A DNA stretch of 64,000 nt from Weissella diestrammenae (GTDB taxonomy: Bacteria; Bacillota; Bacilli; Lactobacillales; Lactobacillaceae), in assembly GCF_014397255.1 (NCBI RefSeq), contig NZ_CP060724.1, positions 1,240,001 to 1,304,000 on the forward strand. The letters run 5' to 3'. This document shows positions 52,382-59,648 of the stretch, piece after piece (the first letter of the stretch is position 1; each line of letters opens with the position of its first letter). Both the position numbers and the translations under genes were made by a program. The notes beneath the pieces are model-generated. The model searched no databases and was not told the DNA's origin. It worked only from the letters and a program-made list of their open reading frames with translations.

Positions 52382-54214
52382 ATGAATTTGAATGAAGTGA
52401 ATGATGTCGTCGATTTGGCTCGAGTTTTACATTATCCAAGTCGAAAAATTAAAAAAATATTGTACAGAGATAGGGTGGATAATCAATATTTTGAGTTTAG
52501 TTTGGCGAAGAAAAGCGGTGGCAGTAGATTAATCAACGTCCCAAATGAAGTTTTGGCAGATTTACAAAATTGTATTCTTATAGAATTGAAAAGATATATG
52601 AACAATCATGATATTAAATTTTCTAGGGTTTCACAGGCATATCAAAAAGATCGAGAAAAAGGAATATATAGAAACGCTCGTATCCATCGAGGTAGAAAAT
52701 ATGTTATAAATGTTGATTTAGAAGATTTTTTCCCATCTATTCATTTTGGTAGAGTAGTTGGTTTCTTTGAGAAGAATAACAAGTTTAAGTTCACGCATAG
52801 ATGTGCGATATTGCTAGCACAGCTAGTTTGTTACAAAGGTTATCTACCTCAAGGAGCATCTACGTCGCCGCTTATTTCAAATTTAATTTGTCATACATTG
52901 GATATTCATATTCTTAAAATAGCAAAAAAATATCATTTGCGATATTCAAGATTTGCTGATGATTTAACTTTTTCAACTAATGATGATGAAATCTCAACTG
53001 AAGAGCAAATGCATAATTTTATTAAGGAATTAACACGACAAATTGGAAGAGATGGTTTCAAAGTTAATTGGAAAAAGATGCGTATTGCTGGACCGGACGT
53101 AAGACATACTGTGACCGGTCTGGTGAATAATAAAATAGTAAAAGTAAAAAAAGAATATTATAAAAATACGAGAGCAATGGTGAATCAATTGTTTTATACA
53201 CATAGATTCATAATTGATGGAGTCAAGTATAATATTGAAAATGATGAATCAAAAAAAGGCGGCATCAAAAAACTTGAGGGAAGGCTCGCATTCATAGATG
53301 ATATTAATCGAAGAAATAATATTGAATATTTAGACGATATCACAAAGAAAGCGATGACTCGTGTTCAAAATCCGAAAAGATATGACAAATTTTCTGCATT
53401 TGAAAGAATGTATAGACAGTTTCTATTTTTTAAAAATTTTTGGCAACGAAATACACCTTTAATAGTTACAGAAGGAAAGACAGATGTTCTTCATCTAAAA
53501 GAAGCAATAAAAAATTCTGATATTCTATTGCCAAATATCTCTTTCTTCAAACCATCATCTCGATTTGATTTTTTTCTAGGAATAGGGTTTGATGGTGCAT
53601 CGAAGATGGATAAATTCATTAATCTTTACATTAAAGAAAATAGTTTTGAAAATTTATCAATTAAATTTAGAAAAATTGATGATATAAAAAAAGAAAACGA
53701 TCTGTTTGGATTATCTGGAGAATCAAAACCAGTGATTTTATTATTTGATCATGAATTCGCAGACCTGGAAAGTCCAATAAATATGTTTATCAATAATCTG
53801 TCTAAAGACAGAACTTATAGACATATTGAGTCAAAAAAAATTGAGGAATTGGAAAAATATGAGTCGGAAAAACAAAATTCAAATGCGATTAAAAAGTTTC
53901 TGAAGAAAAAATTGAATGAAAATGGATTTATTCATTTAGTAGATAATTTATATGTTTTAGTTATAAAAAAAGATGTTCCGAGTATAAATGAAAAATATGC
54001 AATAGAAGGATTATATCCAATCGAAGTTGTGAATAATGTTTTTGGATTAGGGGTACTTGAAACGTACGCAGATAATAATTTTGAGAATGTGCTAAGTAAG
54101 AACGATTTTTCAAAAATCATTAGACATAAACCTGCTGAAATTTTTAGAGGTTTTAGGCCTACGTTAAGTTGTATTGAAGAAATACTTAAAGATTCAGAAA
54201 ATCGAAATAATTAA
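52382..54214 (+). CDS. Retron reverse transcriptase fused to a TOPRIM domain
   Basis: A 610-aa protein. Residues 1-330 form a retron-type reverse transcriptase: retron motif NARIH (98-102, NAxxH), motif A VDLEDFFPSI (111-120), LPQGASTSPLISN (155-167), catalytic box FADD (191-194, Tyr replaced by Phe) and the retron VTG motif (244-246). Residues about 355-610 carry a TOPRIM-like domain, VTEGKTD (362-368) and LLFDHEFAD (453-461). The RT-TOPRIM fusion is the layout of retron Ec67 (Eco2), where the TOPRIM nuclease is the toxic effector released on phage attack. ATG 52382 follows TGGAGAAAA. The gene is intact amid decayed phage genes. Confidence 0.92.
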   Translation: MNLNEVNDVVDLARVLHYPSRKIKKILYRDRVDNQYFEFSLAKKSGGSRLINVPNEVLADLQNCILIELKRYMNNHDIKFSRVSQAYQKDREKGIYRNARIHRGRKYVINVDLEDFFPSIHFGRVVGFFEKNNKFKFTHRCAILLAQLVCYKGYLPQGASTSPLISNLICHTLDIHILKIAKKYHLRYSRFADDLTFSTNDDEISTEEQMHNFIKELTRQIGRDGFKVNWKKMRIAGPDVRHTVTGLVNNKIVKVKKEYYKNTRAMVNQLFYTHRFIIDGVKYNIENDESKKGGIKKLEGRLAFIDDINRRNNIEYLDDITKKAMTRVQNPKRYDKFSAFERMYRQFLFFKNFWQRNTPLIVTEGKTDVLHLKEAIKNSDILLPNISFFKPSSRFDFFLGIGFDGASKMDKFINLYIKENSFENLSIKFRKIDDIKKENDLFGLSGESKPVILLFDHEFADLESPINMFINNLSKDRTYRHIESKKIEELEKYESEKQNSNAIKKFLKKKLNENGFIHLVDNLYVLVIKKDVPSINEKYAIEGLYPIEVVNNVFGLGVLETYADNNFENVLSKNDFSKIIRHKPAEIFRGFRPTLSCIEEILKDSENRNN

Positions 54215-54302
54215 ATGTATTGACAAAATACATTACGGGTAGCATAGAATTTTAGCATTGGCAAACTTAAAAGATAAATGGACTGAAATCGAGCAAGGAA
54301 GA

Positions 54303-54437
54303 ATGTTTGATGTTGAATGTTGGATTATTGTCAGATTAATGATTTCATTGGATATATATAAAATAAAAAACAGATATTTGGTAGTAGATATGATTCCACA
54401 GGGTAAAAAACAGAGCAAATTAAAGCACGTAGGCTAA
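54303..54437 (+). CDS. Possible 44-aa ORF or gene remnant after the retron
   Basis: Starts with MFDVECWIIVRLMISLDIYK and ends QGKKQSKLKHVG, with GGAAG as SD. The frame is open further upstream (LANLKDKWTEIEQGR) so it could be the tail of a degraded gene. A TTGACA box at 54220 lies ahead. No family recognised. Confidence 0.35.
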   Translation: MFDVECWIIVRLMISLDIYKIKNRYLVVDMIPQGKKQSKLKHVG

Positions 54438-54458
54438 TTGTGTATTTTAAATTAATAA

Positions 54459-54494
54459 AAAGCGTTAGAGCATAAATACTCTAACGCTTTTTTA
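54459..54494. terminator. Bidirectional terminator between retron and McrB-N gene
   Basis: AAAGCGTTAGAG and CTCTAACGCTTT form a 12-bp stem with T runs on both strands. It also contains the stop of the minus-strand gene. Confidence 0.88.
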
Positions 54495-55131
54495 AACTAA
54501 TCTCGAAATTAATAGGAGTTAAATCGAATTCACTAAGAAGCTCGTTACCTCTAATTTCGAAAAATTCAGCACGCTCATTTAACTTAACAATCCTAGTGAT
54601 CGAATAGCTTTCCTTTTTATACTCGATACTGAATATATTACCTAATTCATATCCTTTAGGTAAACGTGTATTAACTAATTCTTGGTTATTAATTAAACTG
54701 ATTGGATCAGCTGAAATGTTTATGTCTAGCCTTGGAGTTGTCAAATTTTCACGCCAGTAATCGGAAACATTACTAACATTGGCTTCAGGATTATCATTTA
54801 ACTCTATATTTTTTTCATAGTAACTCCATCCCTGATTTAGAGAAAGATACACTCTTTTCATGTCAGAAGAGAATAGGTAGACAATATAGAAGCCGCTCGA
54901 AGCACCCAAAGTAATATCTTTATCAAATATTCCTATCCAAGGTATAGTTGCCCAATTTTTAAATTGTCCAACGGAGCCCTTGATTCGATAATTAGTTGAC
55001 CAGTATTCCGTATTAAATGCATTCTTTAGTGATTTAGATTTAATAGATTGAGGTTGATTTTCCTGAAAAGACAAATTTTTCCATGTAGAATAGTTATTCA
55101 TCACGTCCAATAGTGTTTCTTGTATATTCAT
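54481..55131 (-). CDS. Stand-alone McrB N-terminal (DUF3578-like) domain protein
   Basis: A 216-aa protein. The core FKNWATIPWIGIFDKDITLGASSGFYIVYLFSSDMKRVYLSLNQGWSYYEK matches the MrcB_N/DUF3578 domain found at the N-terminus of McrB-like restriction proteins, where it is thought to recognise modified DNA. The AAA+ GTPase of McrB and any nuclease are absent. It may be a separate targeting subunit, an antirestriction factor, or a leftover. SD AGGGAAAAG precedes ATG. It faces the retron across a shared terminator, so it lies in a defence cluster. Confidence 0.75.
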   Translation of the reverse strand: MNIQETLLDVMNNYSTWKNLSFQENQPQSIKSKSLKNAFNTEYWSTNYRIKGSVGQFKNWATIPWIGIFDKDITLGASSGFYIVYLFSSDMKRVYLSLNQGWSYYEKNIELNDNPEANVSNVSDYWRENLTTPRLDINISADPISLINNQELVNTRLPKGYELGNIFSIEYKKESYSITRIVKLNERAEFFEIRGNELLSEFDLTPINFEISLKKR

Positions 55132-55226
55132 TATGCTTTTCCCTATGTTCTATTATTTAATTATATGTATTTTTTAATTTTTGTTGTGTAGACGTAATTT
55201 TGAAAATTTTGGTAGTAGTGATATAC

Positions 55227-55244
55227 TTTAGGGTATACCCTAAA
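55227..55244. promoter_or_regulatory. Perfect 18-bp palindrome upstream of the McrB-N gene
   Basis: TTTAGGGTATACCCTAAA, 96 bp upstream of the minus-strand start. Probably the operator of a dimeric regulator. The regulator is not evident. Confidence 0.55.
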
Positions 55245-55323
55245 AAGTTGACGATGAAGGCAATACACTGCCTGAATCGCCTAGCGTTCTATCCTATCTG
55301 TTCAATTATGAAATTGAAATAAA

Positions 55324-55416
55324 TTAGTGTTTTATATTCTTATATGCTTTTGATAGGTTCAGTATGAACTCACCAAGTACATTTAGAAATAAAACAATGA
55401 ACATCATTTTATCCAT
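55324..55416 (-). CDS. 30-aa hydrophobic peptide, possible small toxin
   Basis: One hydrophobic helix and a basic tail, starting MDKMMFIVLFLNVLGEFILN and ending SKAYKNIKH. AAAAGGATC is the SD. Size, helix and Lys-rich end are like type I toxins and holin-like peptides, but I do not recognise the family. It overlaps a 13-codon leader ORF with a stronger SD (next entry). Confidence 0.45.
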   Translation of the reverse strand: MDKMMFIVLFLNVLGEFILNLSKAYKNIKH

Positions 55417-55445
55417 GTGTGATCCTTTTTATATATTATTTTCAT
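55404..55445 (-). CDS. 13-aa leader ORF overlapping the hydrophobic peptide gene
   Basis: MKIIYKKDHTWIK, with a near-perfect SD AAGGAGGAG 6 bp before ATG. It ends 12 bp inside the next ORF, so its translation could open or limit the downstream SD. Confidence 0.4.
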   Translation of the reverse strand: MKIIYKKDHTWIK

Positions 55446-55538
55446 ATTTTCTCCTCCTTGTCGGTGGCGCGCTAGAAAACACCTACTTCAATTATGCACA
55501 AATTTGGCTAATATAACAATACATAGTTATTTTAAAAG

Positions 55539-55588
55539 GGATGATTTATGTCATCCTTTTTTGATATAATTTTTTCTTGGGGTAAATT
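55539..55588 (+). promoter_or_regulatory. Cassette header: hairpin, TATAAT, SD
   Basis: GGATGA-TTTATG-TCATCC with T6, then TG-A-TATAAT (55565-55570) and TTGGGG, directly before ATG 55589. Confidence 0.65.
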
Positions 55589-56230
55589 ATGAAAAATAAA
55601 AAAATAATTTTGAACAACATAATTGGTAGCATATCAATGGGTATCATGATAGTGATAGGAGCCATTTTTATACCGGATAGATTTGGAAATCTTGCCGATT
55701 GGCTAAGTGCTATAAGTACTCTGGGTGCTGTATTACTGTCTTTTAACCTCTCTAACAAAGCTAATAGAGAGATAAATAATAGAGATAGAAAAAAAGAAAA
55801 GAGGGATGGTTACTATGTTGTTTTTCACCAAATAAGTAATTTGAAGGAAGATATTAGTTTGCATTCAACTGATTACAAACACTGGAAAATGATTGTTGAC
55901 GCTGATATGACCACGCACTTCAATAAACTAGAAAGAAATGAAAATATAACTAATAGTGAATTAAAAAATACACTTTCAAATTCCAAAAATGTAAATTCTT
56001 TACTATCCAGATGGAAAAATAATTGGCAACTTAGTATTTTAGCTGAAAATATATTAGAAAAAGAATATTTGTCAGAGTATAAACAAAAGTACGAAAAAAT
56101 GATCACTGGATTAGGCGATATTATTAAAAGTGTAGAGGATAATCAATATGATGTTAGCCCAGATAAAATTCAATTGATATCTGATTTAGAAAATCTAGTA
56201 TTAAAATCATACAATGATTTTAATAAATAA
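55589..56230 (+). CDS. Membrane-anchored helical protein, accessory cassette 2
   Basis: A 213-aa protein: two N-terminal membrane helices (IILNNIIGSISMGIMIVIGAIF and WLSAISTLGAVLLSFNLS) then about 150 aa of charged helices (NREINNRDRKKEKRDGYYVVFHQISNLKEDI...). Low GC and Asn/Lys-rich compared with core genes. No enzyme motif. The shared header ties it to the other cassettes. Confidence 0.65.
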   Translation: MKNKKIILNNIIGSISMGIMIVIGAIFIPDRFGNLADWLSAISTLGAVLLSFNLSNKANREINNRDRKKEKRDGYYVVFHQISNLKEDISLHSTDYKHWKMIVDADMTTHFNKLERNENITNSELKNTLSNSKNVNSLLSRWKNNWQLSILAENILEKEYLSEYKQKYEKMITGLGDIIKSVEDNQYDVSPDKIQLISDLENLVLKSYNDFNK

Positions 56231-56285
56231 TAGTACAATAGTGCACTCGACACTTTAAGGGGAATTTCAACAGTGTTCAATTTCG

Positions 56286-56394
56286 ATTACAGTTTAACTG
56301 TAGTTTTATTGCAGACGGGCTGTAGGCATTTCGTATTATTATGTTAGTATCGAATAATTCGTAAAGGGGATGACTTAGGTTGTCGCCTTTTTTT
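56286..56394 (+). repeat. 109-bp header repeat, copy A
   Basis: About 88 percent identical by eye to 58928-59035. It contains the palindrome TACAGTTTAACTGTA, GTTAGTATCGAATAATTC, and a terminator-like GGGGATGACTTAGGTTGTCGCC with T7. Confidence 0.75.
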
Positions 56395-56414
56395 ACAGGA
56401 AAGTTGATAATAGT

Positions 56415-56579
56415 ATGAAGAGCAGAATTCGAATAATTTTATTAATAACACTTACATTCGTGATATCAAAAACCAGTATATTATTTGTAATCCATAGTAG
56501 TAACAATATTTGGATCCATTTGTTGTCTTCTATTTTGATTACACTATCTATCATTTTATTATGGTGGTTACTATATTGA
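56415..56579 (+). CDS. Small two-helix membrane protein (54 aa)
   Basis: Helices IRIILLITLTFVISKTSILFVI and HLLSSILITLSIILLWWLLY. AGGAAAG lies about 12 bp before ATG. It follows header copy A and precedes cassette 3. Unknown, could be holin-like or toxin-like. Confidence 0.5.
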   Translation: MKSRIRIILLITLTFVISKTSILFVIHSSNNIWIHLLSSILITLSIILLWWLLY

Positions 56580-56619
56580 TATAGGTACTTTGCTATAATT
56601 TATTCATAAGGAGTAAATT

Positions 56620-57462
56620 ATGAATAAAAAATTTGGCTTTACAATTATCATTTTTCTTGTACTTTCATATGGAATGTTTATTACTATGGAATTAATTGAT
56701 AATAATATTAATTTGATTTCAAAAACTTCACCAATAGGAGCATTAATATCTGTGGTGATAAGTGTAATATTGACAATGATTGTAAACAAGCAAAATAAGG
56801 AAGATCAAGAGAGAAAAATTCGGGAAGAGGTAGGGCGCGAAACAACAAAATTACGGAATGATTTGTGGATAAATAGGTATCGAGATGAAAGAAAAGTTCT
56901 TAAGAACATGCTCGAAATAATTTCGAACCTCTCATCGACTAGTACTTCCTTAATGTCTTCTTTTGAAAAAAATCAGATGGATGAATGGACTGAGATTGAA
57001 ATGAATTTTGGCTCTCTTTTCAATCAACTGATTAAAGAAGGGGCAGATATGATAACGCCACAAAGGATATTAGGTAGTTCATTGAAGAGATGTCAATCGG
57101 AATTTGAGAAAATTAGATCAAGATATAATCTAGAAAACGACAAAAATCAATATAAATGGTTTGTAACATACTGCAAGAATGAATATTTTTATAATAAAAA
57201 AATAGATGATTTCAATGACGCTGGGCAATTAATACATCTCTTAACTAGAACAATTGTTACTTACGATGAATCTGCGAGAAATATCCAACTTAGACAAGAT
57301 GGTCTTAAATTAGATAGAGCTGGCAAAACAAAACAGCAACAAAATCTAAATCAATATAGAGATGATATATTTGCTATTATTGGTGTGTTATTAATGTTGA
57401 AAGCTGTAGTAACTAGCAGAATATCTAAAATGCGTCAATTAGAGGAATTACGAAGGAATTAA
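56620..57462 (+). CDS. Membrane-anchored helical protein, accessory cassette 3
   Basis: A 280-aa protein with two N-terminal helices (FTIIIFLVLSYGMFITMEL, PIGALISVVISVILTMIVN) and a 215-aa charged, mostly helical domain (DQERKIREEVGRETTKLRNDLWINRYRDERKVLKNMLEII...). TGCTATAAT and AAGGAG stand directly upstream. Similar topology to cassettes 1 and 2 but no obvious sequence identity. No known motif. Confidence 0.65.
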   Translation: MNKKFGFTIIIFLVLSYGMFITMELIDNNINLISKTSPIGALISVVISVILTMIVNKQNKEDQERKIREEVGRETTKLRNDLWINRYRDERKVLKNMLEIISNLSSTSTSLMSSFEKNQMDEWTEIEMNFGSLFNQLIKEGADMITPQRILGSSLKRCQSEFEKIRSRYNLENDKNQYKWFVTYCKNEYFYNKKIDDFNDAGQLIHLLTRTIVTYDESARNIQLRQDGLKLDRAGKTKQQQNLNQYRDDIFAIIGVLLMLKAVVTSRISKMRQLEELRRN

Positions 57463-57494
57463 ATACGTGAATGTAAATAGAGGAAGACAAATAA

Positions 57495-58079
57495 ATGACA
57501 TGGTGTGAATTTTTGTTTCAAACGGGAGATCATCATTTTCAATGGGTCGGTATTTCAGCGTTATTGGCTGGAATAGGGTTAATTTTTAACGCAATATGGA
57601 ATAGGAAAAGTTTTAGAGCCGATCTTATTTCTAAGAATCGTATAGAATGGATGAATACAGCCAGGTCACTTATTTCTGATTTGGGAATATATGCAGAAAG
57701 TGCTATTTCCGCGGGCATAGTAGTAGTGTCTGCAAAGACGGGATTCTATAAAAATGAAAAGTTAAATGATTTGACTCAAAAAGCGAACGACGAATTAAGC
57801 AAGTATACAAAGACAGCATTTAACCTACATCTATACATTTCAACGGCAGATGATAATAAAAAATTAAATGATGCGATTGATGGATTAGAGACGGTTTTCA
57901 GTGATTTGAATGAAGAGATTAATGGCAATGAAATAGACAATCAACTAAAAAATTATGATGATTTCTTAAACTACCATAAAAAATCATCGAATAAAATTTT
58001 TGAAGCACGGAATGAGTTAATGACTGTTGCTCGCACATACTTTAAGAACGAATGGGAACGTGCAAAACGTGGAGAGTAA
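57495..58079 (+). CDS. One-helix protein with RIEWMNTARxLISD motif, accessory cassette 4
   Basis: A 194-aa protein: an N-terminal helix (WVGISALLAGIGLIFNAIWNRKSFRADLISKNRIEWMNTARSLISDL) and a soluble helical domain. The pattern of a membrane helix followed by SRIEWxxxxR is common in phage and plasmid proteins of Firmicutes with no known job. SD GAGGAAG. A terminator follows at 58088. Confidence 0.65.
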   Translation: MTWCEFLFQTGDHHFQWVGISALLAGIGLIFNAIWNRKSFRADLISKNRIEWMNTARSLISDLGIYAESAISAGIVVVSAKTGFYKNEKLNDLTQKANDELSKYTKTAFNLHLYISTADDNKKLNDAIDGLETVFSDLNEEINGNEIDNQLKNYDDFLNYHKKSSNKIFEARNELMTVARTYFKNEWERAKRGE

Positions 58080-58211
58080 TAGGCCGTCTGACAAATGTTG
58101 GGCGTTTTTTGTAGAAGAAGTAATTTGAATGAAATGTAAAACTTCTTTTGATATATCACAGTTACCTTATCTTGTTATAATATATGTATCAAAAATAAAG
58201 CAGGTGATAAT

Positions 58212-58757
58212 GTGGATCCAGAAACGAATAAAATAGTGGCACAATTGGCTGATATTACGATTAGAAATACTGCAACTATCATCCATGATAAAATAACGGC
58301 CTCTAAAGCCAAGAAGAATGATAAAGAGACTATAGCCGAGTTAACGGATATTATTTCTGAATTGTTGAGTGATAAGCAAGAACTGCAAAGAATTTCAGGA
58401 TATTTTGAGAATGAACTTATAGCACAAAAAATTTCTGATGAAGATTTAACGTTTATTGCGGAGACTGTCGTTCCTACTATAGAAAAATTATTAGTAGATA
58501 GTGATGATATGATGGATAACTTAAATAAAATAAAACCTCTACTTTCGCGAAGTACGTTTAATGTTTTGCAGATGATTGGTTTTAACTTTAAAAAGGGTAT
58601 AGGAGAACCACTTACAAATTTGTTAAGCGATGCAATTAGTGGAATTAAAGAAAAGCAAAATGATGAGCTTTCTACTGTCATAGCAAATAGAGATATTGAG
58701 TATTTTAAACTATTACAAGATAAAGACGCCTTTGACAGGTGGCGAAGTATTCAATAA
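58212..58757 (+). CDS. Soluble helical protein, accessory cassette 5
   Basis: A 181-aa acidic helical protein without membrane segment (MDPETNKIVAQLADITIRNTATIIHDKI..KISDEDLTFIAETVVPTIEKLLVDSDDMMDNLNKIKPLLSRSTFNVLQMIGFNFKKGIGEPLTNLLSDAI). GTG start with AGGTGAT. The IKPLLSxxTFxxLQxIGFNFKKGIGEPLT block looks like a defined domain that I cannot name. Its own TATAAT lies at about 58174. Confidence 0.6.
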   Translation: MDPETNKIVAQLADITIRNTATIIHDKITASKAKKNDKETIAELTDIISELLSDKQELQRISGYFENELIAQKISDEDLTFIAETVVPTIEKLLVDSDDMMDNLNKIKPLLSRSTFNVLQMIGFNFKKGIGEPLTNLLSDAISGIKEKQNDELSTVIANRDIEYFKLLQDKDAFDRWRSIQ

Positions 58758-58779
58758 TCATTTATTTGTATATAACAGT

Positions 58780-58816
58780 AACGTCTGATAAATCTCAGGC
58801 GTTTTTTATTTCGTGG
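58780..58816 (+). terminator. Cassette tail terminator, copy 1
   Basis: AACGTCTGA..TCAGGCGTT stem with T6, followed by ATTTCGTGG. Nearly identical to 59611-59646. Confidence 0.85.
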
Positions 58817-58927
58817 TGTGAAGAAGCAAAGATGAAATAATCTACTGTAGGCATGACCATACTACGATTACAGATTTAGAAACAATTTGTTTGTGAACAA
58901 CACTTGAGCCAAATAAAATATTTGTGA

Positions 58928-59035
58928 ATTACAGTCTGACTGTAGTTTTATTGTAGGCGGATTGTAGACGTTCTGTATTATCATGTTAGTATCGAATAAT
59001 TCATAAAGGGGATGGCTTAGGTTGTCGCCTTTTTT
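58928..59035 (+). repeat. 109-bp header repeat, copy B
   Basis: Counterpart of 56286-56394, with TACAGTCTGACTGTA as palindrome. It runs directly into TATAAT (59038-59043) and GAGG before cassette 6. Confidence 0.75.
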
Positions 59036-59066
59036 GATATAATCTATCTTTAGAGGTGGATGTACA

Positions 59067-59600
59067 ATGTTGTATTCGAATCTTATTGGAATGAGCGTAT
59101 TTTTATTAATTGTTTTACTAGTAGTATCGATTTATAGAATTAAGGATATTTGGAAAGCAAAGTTAATTAAACCAATCTATGATGTGAATTATTACCGTGA
59201 AATGTTCATGGATTTTAAAGACGGAATTTCAAAAAATGATATTAGCAAAACTAAGCAAACCATGTTAAAAAAGATGTTTGCAAAAGAAAATAAAAAAATA
59301 CAAAAGAATAAAGTCAATAAAGTTAAAAATATTGTCACTGATATCAAAATTACTAGTATAGAAATAGATGATGATTTATATACTGACATGGTGTGTGTAG
59401 TCTACCACGGAAGCTATAGAAATTATTTTGTGTCAGATGTCACAGGCCAGATTGTGGATTCTAAAGGCCATGCACTAAAAAATAAGCGGACACGAATAGA
59501 ACGGTTTTATGAAAAATGGTTTTTAAGAGTAGATGGTGATCAATTGATTTTGAAAAAGATTGATTATGAAGACACATATTACAACGGTTATTATGATTGA
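59067..59600 (+). CDS. Tim44-like domain membrane protein, accessory cassette 6
   Basis: A 177-aa protein: one N-terminal helix (LIGMSVFLLIVLLVVSIYRI) and a domain with KMFAKENKKIQKNKVNKVKNIVTDIKITSIEIDDDLYTDMVCVVYHGSYRNYFVSD...RIERFYEKWFLRVDGDQLILKKID. The layout (helices, beta sheet, FxExWxxxRxG.W-like line near the end) resembles the Tim44-like domain of small bacterial membrane proteins. Function unknown. GAGGTGG before ATG. Confidence 0.6.
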   Translation: MLYSNLIGMSVFLLIVLLVVSIYRIKDIWKAKLIKPIYDVNYYREMFMDFKDGISKNDISKTKQTMLKKMFAKENKKIQKNKVNKVKNIVTDIKITSIEIDDDLYTDMVCVVYHGSYRNYFVSDVTGQIVDSKGHALKNKRTRIERFYEKWFLRVDGDQLILKKIDYEDTYYNGYYD

Positions 59601-59610
59601 ATTTTTTGAA

Positions 59611-59646
59611 AACGTCTGATAAATATCAGGCGTTTTTTATTCGTGG
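59611..59646 (+). terminator. Cassette tail terminator, copy 2, joined to lysin fragment
   Basis: AACGTCTGA..TCAGGCGTT stem with T6 and ATTCGTGG. The lysin remnant begins right after it. Confidence 0.85.
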
Positions 59647-59648
59647 TC

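Noticed and set aside
52382-54214. Diversity-generating retroelement or group II intron reverse transcriptase
   Set aside because: NAxxH and VTG retron motifs, a C-terminal TOPRIM-like domain and an upstream a1/a2 RNA are present. No template/variable repeat pair, accessory Avd gene, maturase domain or intron structure was seen.
54303-54437. Retron accessory toxin gene
   Set aside because: The 44-codon frame looks like a remnant, and the TOPRIM effector is already fused to the RT, so no extra effector is expected.
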